In this document: piece by piece, positions 38,777-55,696 of the stretch
Position numbering within the stretch: the stretch's first letter is position 1
Layout of the letters: each line of letters opens with the position of its first letter
Assembly (NCBI GenBank): GCA_900239685.1
Contig: OENT01000537.1
Coordinates: 37,459 to 101,458, forward strand
DNA: 64,000 nt
Origin: Rotaria macrura
Lineage: Eukaryota; Rotifera; Eurotatoria; Philodinida; Philodinidae
Direction: 5' to 3'
Position numbers and translations under genes: made by a program
The notes under the pieces: generated by a model
The model's database searches: none
The model's input: the letters and a program-made list of their open reading frames with translations, nothing else
Told to the model about the DNA's origin: nothing

Positions 38777-41700
38777 AGTTGACTGATTCCACAATGTTCT
38801 TTCGTTCGATTGTGCTGTTGGTTTATGATGTTTATTCCAAGCTTTCGCTGTAAGGTTTTTTTTCTATGCATGCAGTAGTTATGATGGATACGGGTTATCG
38901 AGGAAATGTACCCGGTGCAGGGATATAGGTGTATTGCTATTTTAGGGAATATGGGAGTGATATTAGTTGTCCGAGATATGAAAACTTCGGGGTATATTGA
39001 AGAACAATCGGATCAGGATTGAGCTTAAGTTTTGCTGTATTTCTGAAGTACAATGATTTGCCTAGCTCTTTGTGCACTGGTATTCGTCAATCTGAAACAT
39101 CTCCATATCGGTAGAGTAGAGAGCTGCACATTCATGCCTACTTGATCGCGAATGGTCATGGAAAGTTGTCCTAGTTCATTGAATTTAAACTGTAAATGTC
39201 TTCAGGCAGTATCGAATCGAAAATTTCAACTGAATATAAGGAGGTATGTTTCACTAAGGAGTAGTTTGCTGTATGTCCTAATCTTGTTAGATATGGATTA
39301 CGCGAAAGGTGCATGTGCTCGTTACGACACACAGCGCAGCTCGGTCTGTGCGGGTGCTACTAGAACGTGCGGTGTTGCCCGTATGCATCAACGTGAAAGA
39401 TGGCTACTGAAATGGGATACTATCGACAAAAGTGATTGCTTTGGAGAGGATCTGATGGTTAATGAAAATGATACCAGCTCGGTAAATGATACTGTTGAAT
39501 TGAATTGTGATCGGCTGATATACGTATGTATGGGATGATCTTTAGTCTTTTATATTTTCTGTTCAGTGATATCGGTCCAAGGTCACTTAGATATGTTTTG
39601 TCTTTAAATCTTCCACATTTCCTATATCCACTATAACTCCTATACCTTGTATTCTCTGTACGCCACCTATATTCGGGAATACTCCCTATATCATCCGTAT
39701 CTCCTATATTTCATAGATCTAGTACGTCTCCGCCAAAGATATTTAATTGGGTTTCAGCCGAAACTTTTATAAAACAGTAGATCACAGTTGGTTGTGATCC
39801 GAGGGAGTTGTGGGTGTCGTTCAGAGCATTGTTGTTGTTGAGTAGGGTGTGGGTGTGGAATGTGGTTTTCAATGTGCGTGTGTGTGCGGCAGTGCGTGAA
39901 CGAGGATGTTTAGGGATGTATCGGTGCTACCGATCTTGATACCGCCAGCGTCACGTCAGTGATGTATTAATTGAATGCTACAGTAACACTAGATTGTAAT
40001 CCACTCATGAAAAATGCTGGAGTACTCTGAAAAAAGTTGGGCGGTAGATGGTCGTTACAATATCGGTCACCAGTTACCATTTACTTAGTAATGTAACGAA
40101 TTGATAACGATAACTTTACAGCTCTTATCGCCATCAAGTTTGCTAAAGCTGGTGTGCACGTGAGGAAAGAATGATGAAGATCGTTCTTTCCTTATTATCC
40201 AGACATTTTTTGATCGAAAGAGACTACGAGTGCTAAAACATCGGTCATCACCATATGTTCTTCACGCGTTTATCAGTCTCGCGATGATAATCTGACCAAA
40301 GGATACCTAGTCGAAATCATTAGCTCACCTTTTCATTTCCAATAAATGCATATGCTTCAAGTATTCGATAGCCAATGGCAGCAACTGACATAGTACGGTG
40401 CACCACCATCGGTGCCTCCATAGAGGTGGGAATATGGGTGTAGGTGTTGGATTTAGAAGATTTTTTTAGAGAAGTTATAGTAACCTGCAAATCTATTAGG
40501 TTTTTATGTTCCGACAGAAATGAACATGCCCAACTATAAAAGGATTCAAGCTACCCACAAAATTTATCGTTTGGTTCCTTGGTGACTGCTCACAAATTTT
40601 ATAAATCCACCAGTGCACCCACGCCCACCCAAATCCACTCTCACACCGTCACGCATTACAGTCATTTCATTGTTGATGTGTTTGTTCTTAGAATATATTA
40701 CATATTTTTTCTCTCAAGGTAACTATATACGATAGTAGCTGATACAACTACATTGAATTAAAAAATCTATAAAGATGGAGCATGCGGAAACTACATTTTA
40801 TTACTTATGCTTGAGCCTCTTTGAATGTCGAAGAATTTTCATCTGTCAAAGCCTTTTCATGGAATATTTATCAATGATGCACGTTTCGATAAATAAATCA
40901 TATCCTGTGTAAATTACGAATAAAACTAATACATTTCCAGTCAAACAGACAAGTTGATTTTTTTGTTTTGCGCTTGCTCAATACTCAAGGATGAAATGAT
41001 TACTGATTTTCTTTTTAAATCTTACGTGATGGGAAAGTGTTGTACTGGCAGAAAAAAAAAAGTTCAATCTCTTGTTCTTCGCATGAATTAGTTGAGTAGA
41101 TTGTTTGTTTAGACTAGTAGAAAACATTGATGGCAAGAATAAATAGTGGATCTTAATCGATATGAAGTGTTTAGTATCTACTTTTTAAAAGAATATTTCT
41201 ATATAAGTAACAGTATGTGCAGTTTTACGAACATGAAACAATTGACTAGTGATACAGAGTTAACTGTGAGTCAACTGATATATCTATACGTATATAAGCA
41301 TTTGTTCTTCACAATAACAACCATGGTACTACCGATCATAGTTCAAGGTTGAGTTCACTCTTTCTTCTTTTTGTTAATATAATTTTTTTCAGAGGCCTCG
41401 TGATCAGATAGATCGCAAATGAGTCAACAATCTTCAACATCTTATAGTGGTAAGTATTTTGTATCTTGATGCGTAGTGCATGCATTTTCTCCCCTTGGCG
41501 TATACTGTCTTTTAAACTCGATTTCGTTTCCAGTCATATGTCGCATGACACTGTTGATTCAAGGTTTTGCCGATAGAACTATATAGGTTGTTTTCGAAAT
41601 CGAAACTATACGAATATAAGAGGCATCTATAGTTGACTGTAGCAATACATAGATAATTCTCGCTATGGTAATTAAATTGAGAAATAATATTTGTTGCATA

Positions 41701-42017
41701 GCCTATTACATCTCTTTCTTTTTATTATGAACAACTGAATATTGAAAGAATACATCATTTTTCGTACGTAATAACTATAAAATAGATAAAACAATATCAA
41801 GATTTATGTATATCTATGTATATAGTAGCTCACACGCATATATTCTGACCATAAAAAGAAAAAAGAACAGTAGAGATGAACAAATGATGAAGATGCCAGG
41901 TAACAAGAATAACATTTTTATATCACGAAGAAAAACTAGTAAGGAAAAATGTTATCATAGAGCAAAGAGTATCTACAAATATTATTCTTTGGTTTTTATA
42001 AAAGGAACGAGATATTT
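38777..42017. other. Repeat-rich intergenic region, no gene recognised
   Basis: Mixed composition. GATATAGG-type short repeats occur on opposite strands at 38920-39000 and 39600-39740. A G/T-rich stretch (39800-39905) and a C/A-rich stretch (40610-40660) are roughly inverse in composition. The 128-residue frame at 39152-39538 has no family resemblance and atypical composition. An isolated ATG at 41419 is flanked by splice-like sites but leads nowhere. Confidence 0.45.
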
Positions 42018-43321
42018 CTATTTGCTTGTCGGTTTATAGAAGCATGTTGTAACAAATTTATGTCTGTAGCGAGTTGTTGTACTTAATACCATAACTCCAT
42101 CCTAGAAATATTGAAAAAACAGAACTAAATAGACCATTCATTTTCATTCCGTAACTCAAAACGTACGCGAATAGATAATGCATAAAGATGTTTTAACATA
42201 ACATGGTTCGGTTCTGGTAATAAAGCTGGTTCATACTGAAATATGAAAGAGATATTCTTAAATTTTTCGACAAAGAACATAAGATAAATTTACATGTGCT
42301 GCTGTATCTTTATTGAGAATAATATTTAGTAGATGTGGTGGTAGAAATGGTGGCTTGTCGCTTTGTGAAAATTCTTTTTGATTTGTCGGTGGCCAATTTT
42401 GTTCATAAGAGCCTGGTGGAGAACGAGCCATATCTGTATCAGTTGCTAATAATTTTAGAAAAATGAAATCATTCTATATGATGATCTAATTAAGGAAAAC
42501 ACTATTCTGGTTTACATTGCTGTTTATTTAAATTTGAATTTTGAGTACTAGATAAAATGGAATCTGATGTAAGTGCTTCCATAACTTCAAAATCACTTTT
42601 TTTAACAGCTACAATATTGTTTCGACCATTGTGACCATCGTCTTTCGAAGGCTAACAAGTCGAATGAAAAAATAAACATACATGTTTGAAATCAAGAGAG
42701 AATCATTAAAGATATCTTCTACTTCATTTATATCATATTCCCAACGGCCATCAATATAGAATTTATATTCATGTTCACCTTCAGGTAATTCCAGAATAGC
42801 AACAAAATCATTTTCACTTTAAAACATATAGATGAAGAAAAATATCTTTGTTAGAAATACTGAAATCTGTAATTTAACCGTAGTCAAACAAGACATACCT
42901 TTTAACCATTGGAATCGTCTCTTTCCAATTCGTAAATGAGCCAGTTAATAAAGCTTCTTTATCTTTTGGCAAAGCTGGATATTTGAATACAACAGGTATT
43001 GTTTTTTTCTCAGTATGCATTTCAGCACGAACAGCAGGTTGAGTATGATGAGGATGCGTATGGCGTTGATTACGAATACGTATTGGTAAAGTTGAATCAT
43101 GACGTGGAGTCATCTATATATACATATTCGGAAAAAAAAATAAAGAATCATTGAATTTGTTTCTTTCGAATTTTATTTACGCGTTCATCGAACGATGATA
43201 CATGACTACTACCACTGGATTCATTATGATCAAGGGTTACAAATCGACCATCTTCACCATCTCTTTCATATCGTGTATATGTATCACTACGTGTGCGACC
43301 AGCTGGTTGTTGATTACCCAT
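42018..43321 (-). CDS. PRKAB: AMP-activated protein kinase beta subunit
   Basis: Minus-strand exons 43321-43181, 43113-42899, 42816-42723, 42651-42516, 42445-42294, 42235-42167 and 42101-42018 give 296 residues. This is the scaffold subunit of the energy sensor AMPK. It starts MGN, so Gly2 can be myristoylated as in animal beta subunits. A glycogen-binding CBM48 domain (about residues 92-165) reads ALLTGSFTNWKETIPM, then VKSENDFVAILELPEGEHEY and DGRW. It keeps both ligand Trp residues and a Ser (KSENDF) at the position of the human Ser108 site. The C-terminal ASC domain that binds alpha and gamma reads FLPPHLLNIILNKDTA, PALLPEPNHVMLKHLYALSI and RYRHKFVTTCFYKP. Intron phases all agree. An acceptor-like AG lies eight bases before the ATG. 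Confidence 0.95.
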
Positions 43322-43887
43322 GGACTGATCTATAAAAAAAAAGTAAACTGGACTTCTAGAAATCATATTTTTATTCGTAAAAAATTAATTTGACTAACGT
43401 ACGAGTGTATTTCAATTGTTAAATACGTAAAATAAGAAAGATTTGTCTGAAATAAGAAACAAAAATTTTTTTTTTCTTCATTTTCTTCCATAATCATCAT
43501 AGTAAAAAGAAGAAAAAAGAAATGTGTTTTTAAAGTTTTGTTTTCTTCCGTAATACGTTCGTGTGTGTGTATGAATATATACGTGTATATATATATATAT
43601 AATACAAAAAAGAAAAGACGAAAGAAATAAACGAAAACACTCTCACGTCGTGCTCACATATTCATTTTCTATACATGCAAACAAAAATTGCCAATAGAAT
43701 AATAATCACTATGAATCTTTGTTCAAATGAAAAATAGTTAGTACAAAACAACGAGTAGAGTAGAAATCTGTTATATATACAATACACAAAGAGAGAGAGA
43801 GAAATAGAAGACAACAAAACCAATAAACAAGCCAACAAACTGTACATTCAACACAGAAGAAGAAGAAGAAAAAGACGAAGAAGAATA
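43322..43887. other. Short intergenic region with microsatellites
   Basis: Between the AMPK beta start and the GTF3C4 stop. GT and TA runs at 43561-43602, an AG run at 43789-43802, and GAA triplets at 43855-43885 in the presumed GTF3C4 3' UTR. No gene seen. Confidence 0.6.
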
Positions 43888-46800
43888 TTAACCACAAAAT
43901 GTGCAAGTAAATCCTCCGAGTATTTTAATTAATGTTGGTAATTGTATTGATTCATCAATTGTTGTATCATTTATATAAAAATTACATAATGAACAACGTT
44001 TAGCACGATCTTGTATGAATATAGGTAGAAATGTTTTATTACAACGTTGAAAATCATGTCCATTCGAACATGTTATATCGAAAAACGTTCTCATGTGCAA
44101 TGTTTGTCCACATAATGGACAATGAAGATATTTTTGATCACACGTTGGTAAATATTGACTATTGATTTGTGTTTGTGTTATTTGACCATTCGATAATGTG
44201 ATTGGTGTTGTTGTCATATTAGGATTAGCCATAGCAAGTAACGAACTGAATTGTGCCGTTAAATTCATATTCGTATTTCCACTTGGATTAGTTACATTGG
44301 CTGATGCTTGTAATTGTTGTGTTGAATATTGTAATAATTGTTCACACCAATAGAGTATTGATTTTTCAATTGGTGTTAATTGAATTTGTTGATCTGTTTG
44401 AACATAATCGTAGAGTTTTTTAATTAGATCTATTGAGATCATTTGTGCAAAAACATCAGCTAAAAATAACATATAGGGTGCTTGTCGTAGACCATTACCA
44501 AGGCCACTGTTATGATATGATAATAATAGACGACATAACGAATGAACTTTTTTCAATAGACTAACACTTGCTTGATCAGCACAATCAGCTACTGACATAA
44601 TTAAATCTGTTAGTGCATTCGATTTATCTGAATAGAGTAAAACACGTAACGCAGCAAGAACATCATTCAAACGAAACGATGGTAAAGGATTGGAAAGAAA
44701 AAATGTTATTGTCGATGGTACATCTTTTAATGAATATATTGATAATGTTAATATAGCTTCACTACGTTTCATTGTTAATACAGTGCAATGTGTTGGTGTT
44801 ATACCAGCTGCTTGACAATCACTACCTGAAATAGACAATCGGCATTCGAAATTTTATTTCTTTATGATTAAAAGTTAGTTGCATTGCTACATAAAAAAGA
44901 ACCATTTTCGACATGTACAACGAATTAAGACTTTATGTTGAAAAACTCGTTTCAAGATTAGTTTGCTACTCACTAAAAAACTGTCAAAGAGACAACCAGA
45001 ACTGATCCTCCATTCAATATGTAATTCTTACTCATATCTTATTATAAGAATCGGAAATATCTTATTTCCATCTAAACAGCTCGAGAAAACTGTCTATCTA
45101 TAAAAAAAATGACAATACGACTAATACTCTACTTCGTTTATAATATTTCATTACTATTATTGTGGTAAAATTTTGAGAATACATGTATTATCATTCGAAA
45201 GAAGAGACAAACATGCATTGAACTCGTATGTAATCGATTCTCTAAATATAGAGAAAGTTTTAAAACTAGCTAACAACTAATAAAATGTCTAAACTGCAAT
45301 AGAATATTGTTTACACAACTATACTAAAATAAACTTCTTGTATTAATTCGTTTTGATTCTGATGTATCCAATATCGTCACGTTGATCTAGATAGTACACC
45401 AGTATAAAAAATGTAAACTTAATCTATAGATTCTTGTATGACAGATAAGGCAAAAAACTAGCTTCTGTTCAAGTAACGACATGATATAAGAAACGATTTT
45501 GTTTCCTATTAGGTCACTTTTTAAAGTCAGAATTAGCAACTTCAATTTAGAATTAATTGATTACAAGATTCCATCATTGAAAATTTATTTTCCAACATTA
45601 GATGTCCCAATTGACGAATATATAATGCATCTGTGTCTACATAAATTGACAGCGCTAATGATCTCTCGTGTAAAACATTAGCACAATGTCTAGAGATAAA
45701 ACCATATTTTCTCGCGGAAACTTCTCGATTATTACTATCTAGTAAACTAGTCGTTTATCAAAAGCAAAGCAATCCTAATGATATCTATTTTTTGAAAACG
45801 ATCATTAGTAACCAAACAAATTTGTATGAATGTTGGATAGATATTTCATAATCCTTGGCCATGAATTTCTTTTGTTTTCTCCGAACGTTCCGAGAAATAT
45901 TGTACTCGATAGACTAGAATAACATATCCTAATACATTATTAGATACACCACTAAGTTCATGCTGTGTAAATATTATTTATAAATTTTTAATTTTCGTGT
46001 GATTATGATTTAGAAAATAGACAAGCATACTTCGACTATTGAAATATTAAAGAAGATTCTAGATAGTACCAATTTTGTGTACGCATGTTATTGGTACTTG
46101 AACAATTTTCACAAAAAATTTTCTAACACCTGTCCTATGCAGTAACTATTGCATTGTATCTGATCAACATTGATATTTGTTCTTTCTGAGTATATGTACT
46201 CAGTGAACTTCGATCATTGACCTTGACTAGTATGAATGAGAAGTCATAAAAGTCTCGACTTAAGTACATGAGTAGTAAGTTTCATCAAAAATAAAACTAC
46301 TACTAATAACCTGCTGGTAATAATTGACAAAATTGTTCAAATCGACTTGTATGTTGTGTTGGATGATGATGAAGATGTGGATCGTTATATGTTTGTGTAA
46401 CTTGTCGATGTATAAAACCATCACGGCATATTAAATAGAGATCTTGTGCATCCGATAGAAAATGTGTCAATACGCTTGAATTTAAAGCATATTCATTCAC
46501 AGTTTTTATTGTAAATTGTGAACATGATGTATTATAACCTGTTGATGTTATATTTAAAGTTGCTATAACAATTGAATCCATTTGAGCAAAAAATAAACGA
46601 TGTTCATTGTATTGTTGATACAAAGCAATATGATGTATGCGTGCACCATTTGAAACAAGATGTGGAGATTCTTGTTTCGTGTATGCAAGTAATGGTGTTA
46701 ATTCATTACCAGTTAGCGATATTGATATGAGTGATACATGTCCATGAGATGAACCAAGTGCTAATATACCAGCTGTATCAGACAAAGAAAGCCATGCCAT

Positions 46801-47652
46801 AGCTGATATGGAATTATGTGGTGGTTTATATGATGTTTCAGCTTTTGAATTATATAAACCATTCGACATTGTTGGCGAAAGACCTGATTTTTTCATACCA
46901 TTAGCTGCCGATGGTTCAGTCGCATTTGGCTCAAGTAAAGCAGCATATGTTAATGTAAGATTATTCGTTGGTTGTTGTTCAGATAGTTGCCATATGGCAA
47001 CATGGCCTGATTCAAGACCACAAAATAGAAGAACAAAACGTGATGGTGAATCCCGACGTAATACGTTAGACCAACCCAAACAGGTTGGTACTAGAATAGA
47101 CGAAAAAGAAAATTATGAATTTAATTTCAACGTCTAGGAATGATTTTCATTACCTAATAATGCTTCTTCATCACGAGATAATCCTCCGGTAGTAGCTCCT
47201 GTTGTGCCATTACTAGTTGCTGTTTTTCGTGATGTGGTCGAGTTGGTACCGTTTCGTTCATCTAACTGTGATCGCCATCGTTTTGATACGTTGAATAACA
47301 CAACAGGTGATTCTTGATTGGCATCACATATGACGAGTTGACCTGTGGACGAAGCGACAGCTAATAAACGAGCTCCGTCAGGTCGTAAGGAATCAGGACA
47401 GAAGAGAGCTAAGGGTGTATATGTATAATATTTTAGATCATCTTGTTCAAGATGTTGATCTAGTTGAAACCATGAAACAGTAAACAGTTGAACTTTACGT
47501 GATGAATGACCACTAAATGTTAACAGTGTAAAACCAGTCGAGGAGGCTATGGCAAAACGAGACCAATCTGAACATGAAATAGCGCCATCTTTGAGTGAAT
47601 CTGATGTTTGAAAATGCTGTTCTTCAAGCAACGAACAATCAAAACCGCTCAT
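43888..47652 (-). CDS. GTF3C4: General transcription factor 3C subunit 4 (TFIIIC90)
   Basis: Minus-strand exons 47652-47154, 47090-46311 and 44825-43888 give 738 residues (human 822). This subunit of TFIIIC, the RNA polymerase III assembly factor for tRNA genes, pairs a WD40 propeller with a C-terminal zinc domain. The N-terminal ~430 residues show WD40 style (SGHVAIWQLSEQ, ISAMAWLSLSDTAGILALGS, HGHVSLISISL, LYLICRDGFIHRQ). Residues 662-738 hold the diagnostic C-terminus: CPLCGQTL, TCSNGHDFQRC, RAKRCSLC, and LIKILGGFTCTFCG closely like the human end. The middle is helical with Gln/Asn-rich low complexity. Introns are 63 bp and 1485 bp. The large one keeps phase (G|GT) and holds nothing I recognise. 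The identification rests mainly on the C-terminal zinc module. Confidence 0.85.
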
Positions 47653-50490
<2,838 letters not shown>

Positions 50491-53400
50491 ACATTGATAT
50501 AGCAACAAATCCATTTAAAAAGTTTACACGTTGTCTCTTCTTCGTTTCTTTTTTGTTTGTTTGTCTTTTGCAAATATATATATTTCAAAAGTTTAATTTT
50601 TTCCTTTCTCTCATATCGAAAACTAAAATTTAACTATCCTACAATGGAAACGGTTCATTCTTTTTTATTTATTCTATTGGTCTCTTTTATTTTAAGGCGT
50701 TCTAGTACACATACATATGCATATATCTGTATGAAGGAAAGTTCCCATTTATCAAATGATCACTTCAAGTGCCCGTTGTTTCTCTGTATTCGATCACATT
50801 ATTTCCCTCTGTTCTTCTCTCGCGTCTTTTTATTTCTTGTGCGTTTCTTTGTTTGTTTGTTGTTATTCGAAAAGAAAAACATTTTTTTTTGCTTTGTTTT
50901 GTTCACTTGGATTTCTGGTCATAGGAGAGAAAATGATGATACACTATTCGTCTGAAAAAGAAAAGCCAAACACTAGCCACGAAATATTTACACTAATAAA
51001 GATCAAGTAAAAATAAAAATCATACTTTTATTTTTTCCAAACTATGACTAAAGTGTTTATTGTTCTTTACATACATTGAATTTCGTAGAACATTCTATCA
51101 CTTTCTTATACGGTCTGAAGATTGACATGGATATAAATAACAAAAAGATAATACGATGTGGAGCTTTGAAGTGTATGGCATCACTCGGTGTCGCGGTGTT
51201 ATTGTTTTCTAACAATTGTAGTTGATATCCACTTGTTTTCTATTTATAGCAGCAAGTAAAAATGAATGAAACAACTGAAACGCGTATGCTTGCTGAAAAA
51301 TGCATGTAAGTCATGGATGAGTTTTAATAATGGTGAAAAAAATTGATTAACATATGAAAGCAAGAATTGAACATGTTCATCTTTTTCATCGTACAAACTA
51401 CGATGAGAACATGGTGTATTATAAATGAACTAAAGTTTTTTTCTTGTTTGAATTAATTGTAGATGTTCATCGTGCATACATCTTTGCTTATCGATAATGA
51501 AAACCATAACTTTTTATGTTATTTCTATCGAAATGTAATTTAAAAACTTGTCCCATTCCTTTATGTTCTTGAATCGATACAAACATTCGAAAATTAATAA
51601 CTATTTTCCTAAATTCATGCATCAAGTTACAGGGTTCACTGATGTACACCGTAACAATCAAGATCACCATAGATGAATTGTACGCGTCGATGCACACGCT
51701 TATACCCAATAAACTTTCCAGTGAAATGTGTCACCCACTATCATCGACACTTTATATGTTTCTCTGTGTAACTGAGTATCGCGGACGTGTTGAGTGATAG
51801 TCTCATGTCAAAATGAGAATGCACACATGCCTGAACGGTTCATCCTTCGACTTGTGCACATTTATTGATAGCTAGACGATTAACAGTGGGGGATATTTGC
51901 GACCGGAGGCAATTCGATGGTATTAATCAGCTTAGAAAACAGGCTATGGGTAGGTGTTTGTAGTTAAGATCTTCAAAAAAGCTTACACTCCGTCGTTTCT
52001 CACGCACAAACATTTTAAATATCTGAGCAACACTACAATGATCACAGATTAATATATGAAAGGTTGTTTGAGGCTTTAGATTGAGTATAACATTCTTAAC
52101 GTAACTTTCATATTGTTGCTTCTCAAAATGATTCAATCTTGTATACTTTATAATAAACAATGATATAAGAATGTGATGCAATAAAACTGAAGTGTATGAT
52201 CTATCAATTGTTTTATCCTGTGGCACGAATCATTCCGTCAATCACAGTTGCTCTCGATAGGACATTTTCAAGAAATTTGAAAACAACATAATCATTGTGA
52301 TATTATTGTGTGTTTCTGTACCTCTATTTGTTTTTGTGAACGAATTCAGACTGTAGTGAAATAAATGAATATAAGTTCAATAAAGTGTTCATGAAAGGGT
52401 GTTCATAGAATAACCGTTTCTTTGTACGACAAAAGAAAAACGTTTGACTGCCATGCTTAATTCTAATATTTAAGTTGTTCATCTGTCCGTCAAAAAGCAG
52501 ACTTTTTTAAAAAAAACTACTTTTTAAAAGTAAATATTTTGCAGTTCTATATCAATGAAAGTTTCATCATAAGGTTGATAGACGAAAGAACTAATGGAAA
52601 TGTAGTTTTGGACGATGTTGTAAAATAGTATAATATACATTATAAAATGATGATATCAAATTCGGTATGAAAAAGATACACATTGACTTCTTGCCTACGA
52701 GAAGACAATCAAGTTAGGTTGATGAGAAGCTTCAAAAAATCGATTTCTTCTTTTAAAATAGTCTTACAGAATAAGTGATGTTCAATGATATGAAAAACGT
52801 TCTCAGGTGATTTGATAAACAATTACAACATGATTCGTATTCGTTTATGTATAAAATGTGTATGTCTTCTTAAATTCTACACAACATTGCATTGTAATTC
52901 GCAGCATATACATTCTGTGATAAGTAAGATGAAATCATTTATCAGCCGACAGTATCGATGTATTACTGTTTTCATGTTAATGCAGAGATGGCAATTTCTA
53001 TATCCGTTCATCTCTTGGCTGAACTTTGAATTTAACTGAATCATGTTTCGATCTATGTGAACTGGATTCGTTTTGATTATATTTCACTAGAAGCACCATT
53101 AATTTGTAAGTTCGTATGGATCGAATTTTTACACCGTTGGTTTGAAACATATGGCAGAGAATATCGTCGAGATCAAAAAAAAAAGTTTACATAAAGGATG
53201 TTAATATATATATATATATTATGAAGTGTTTTGCCTCTATGACATTTTACATGTTTTTATTATTATGATATCGAGAATTTCGCGTGTCATAGATCTTAAG
53301 AATTGAGCATATAAGGTATCAATTTTCAACTAATTTTTGTACTACTGAAATCACACCAATAATTCTTTTCTAATATTTATTTTGGAATTGAAGAGAACTT

Positions 53401-55696
53401 AGCATATTTCAATCAATCAAGCTTTATCTTTCTACAAAAAAACTCAAGAAATTCAATAATCTATCGGGTTTAGTTTATTTTAAAACTCGAAATTAAATAA
53501 ACAAAAAGAAGTGTCTTATACATTCATACGATTATATCTTGCTAATGTTCAAAAAAATATCTTTGTTGTTGTCTAGAACAAGAAAAGTCAGTGAATAATT
53601 TATTTTTTCAAAAGAATGTAAATTCATCAACTGATTACTTAGTTCGTTTTCACTTGAAATATGCTGGCATGTTGGGCTGACGAATTGTACTAGAATAATG
53701 TAAAAAGGAAATTATTTGTGGTAAACTTACATCGTATGTGCTTCATTGAAATAAGTTTGTCGATTTCTTTGTGATATAAAAACTAAGAGTGATGTCGTTT
53801 TCGGTACCGAAAGTTGTTCGTATTGCGTTGCCCTACAAGTAATCAGTGATAAAATTTGAGCATTTCAGAGTAGGCCTGTTGGTATCTTTTGATTTAGCTC
53901 TTAAGATTATTTGAATCAGATTTGTCATTTTTAATGTGAAAGAAAATTTTAAGAAAAAAGATGTAGATGCACTTAAAATGTTTTCTTTTTGTTGACTTTA
54001 GTCGAACAATTCTTTCATATATATATATTGATTTTTACAAAATATGCACGTCCATACTAATAAATGTACTATGCAAACATATGTTGCAGATTATAATGCA
54101 ATTTGATTGTGAAAAAAACATACTTACTTTTTGATGTAGTTAGTTGTAATTCTTAGCAATTTTGATGATTATCATAATTTTCACTTTGTGAGAAGTTTTG
54201 TTGGGTGTTGACCCTTGCGTGAATGTATTTTTCCTTTCAATTGTTTATCATCAAGAGAGTGAGAAGCATCGAGATAAAGAGTAATGTATGTTATGACTGT
54301 GATAAGCAGATCGTCAGATTCTTTCACAATTACTTGATCAAGCAGCTCGTTGATGTGAGAGAAGATTAAAAAGAATTGCTGAAGAGAAGAGATGTTTTCA
54401 TACTCATCTGTAATATTCGAATCTTGCGTTTAGTAGAGGAGTACGACTAACTAGATCGTTTTATAGAATCGCCCTATAGATGATTTATGTCAATGTGAAA
54501 TAATAATAATAGGAGAAAAATTGAAAAATATTTTCCAATAGTTGAAAACAAAAGGCACTGCAAATCCTCTATGGAAGAGGGTTTCTACCATAACTCCACA
54601 GGATGCGAGATCAGTACCATCTAGGAAAGATTTGGGACAATAAGAATGAAAAGATGGCAGGATGAATCAGGACTGGGCTGATTCGTCTCGGGATGGAATG
54701 GGACGGGATCAGATAAATTAACTTATCGGTCCTGCCAATATCATACAAGTACAATTGCCATTGAGTGAAGCATGCAGACGTTAGAGGTCATGGGGTTGGT
54801 TGCCTTCACACAATGTCGATATGTCACTTGTATGAAATGATACACTGATTGTAATGTAATCATCGTTCACGTCATTCCAATCTTTTTTATTATTTAGATG
54901 TTGACAGTATACATTTTCTTAGATCAGTTACTCGAGGAGCAGTATTTTAGCCAATGTTTCTTATTGTAATTTGCATTGTTCTTTTTTCTAATAAGGAATT
55001 TTTCATGTAAATGTTATCTGGAAACAAGTTTGACACGTAAATGCTATCGTGATGGAAAGTGTTTTCAAATAAATGTTATCTTAACTTCTAACTAATAAAT
55101 AATAAAATAAATGAATTTCATTGAACAAGAAAGTAGAAATGAACGAGTATGTTTCAATCGAATTATCAGATAAAAAGAAAGAATTACAATAACACGGGAT
55201 GGACAGGATAAGGGTGTGGGAGATGTAGGATGGGATGGGACACATTTTTGGTCGGTCCTCGAAGCTCTGGTTTCTACCATCCTTGCATTCTAGAAAATTG
55301 GAAGTTGTCTAACCATAACTGAGCCGGTGAACAACTTTAGCTCAAGAGGCAACTATTGTTGTTTCTCTACTTCAAATCTAATTGTCTTGATAGTGACAAT
55401 TGTACTTGTCAAAATATTAATAACATTAGCTTTTGTAATAAAACATGCAGTCTACATTGAATAAGCTGAACAGTAAGTTTTCTCATTAACTTAGAGATAC
55501 TTTTATCTTGGATAGTTCGTATGCTTGGATAGCAAAGGTCAAATATTCTGAAAGTTGTTTCAAAATTAAACCATCATACAGAAAAAAATAGCCTCTGTCT
55601 CTGTGGAAGACTTGGATAAATACGAGATAACGTTTCAGATAAACGCTATTGATATTGACCATGCTTTAAAACAGAATGAAAGTAATTGTTTGAAAT
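50491..55696. other. Intergenic, 5.2 kb, no gene recognised
   Basis: ARF1 3' UTR with AATAAA near 50993, then long AT-rich DNA. TA run at 53205-53219. Three spaced copies of a TAAATG(T/C)TATC word at about 55010, 55041 and 55070. G-rich words GGATGG(A/G)ATGGGA recur at 54691 and 55228, each followed about 20-30 bases later by TCGGTCCT. No protein-like frame or RNA gene was recognised. Confidence 0.5.

Noticed and set aside
39152-39538. 128-residue open frame
   Set aside because: No recognisable domain, no repeat of composition seen in real genes here, and it lies in GC-shifted repeat-like DNA.
41380-41460. Splice-bordered mini-exon with ATG at 41419 (MSQQSSTSYS) on the plus strand
   Set aside because: Good acceptor and donor, but no downstream plus-strand exon with protein-like content before the opposing AMPK beta gene. 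Joining it to the frame ending at 41352 gives an immediate stop.
44826-46310. Splitting GTF3C4 into two genes at the 1.5 kb gap
   Set aside because: The gap has matching phase-1 borders (G then GT), and the two halves together give the WD40-then-zinc order of one TFIIIC90 protein.
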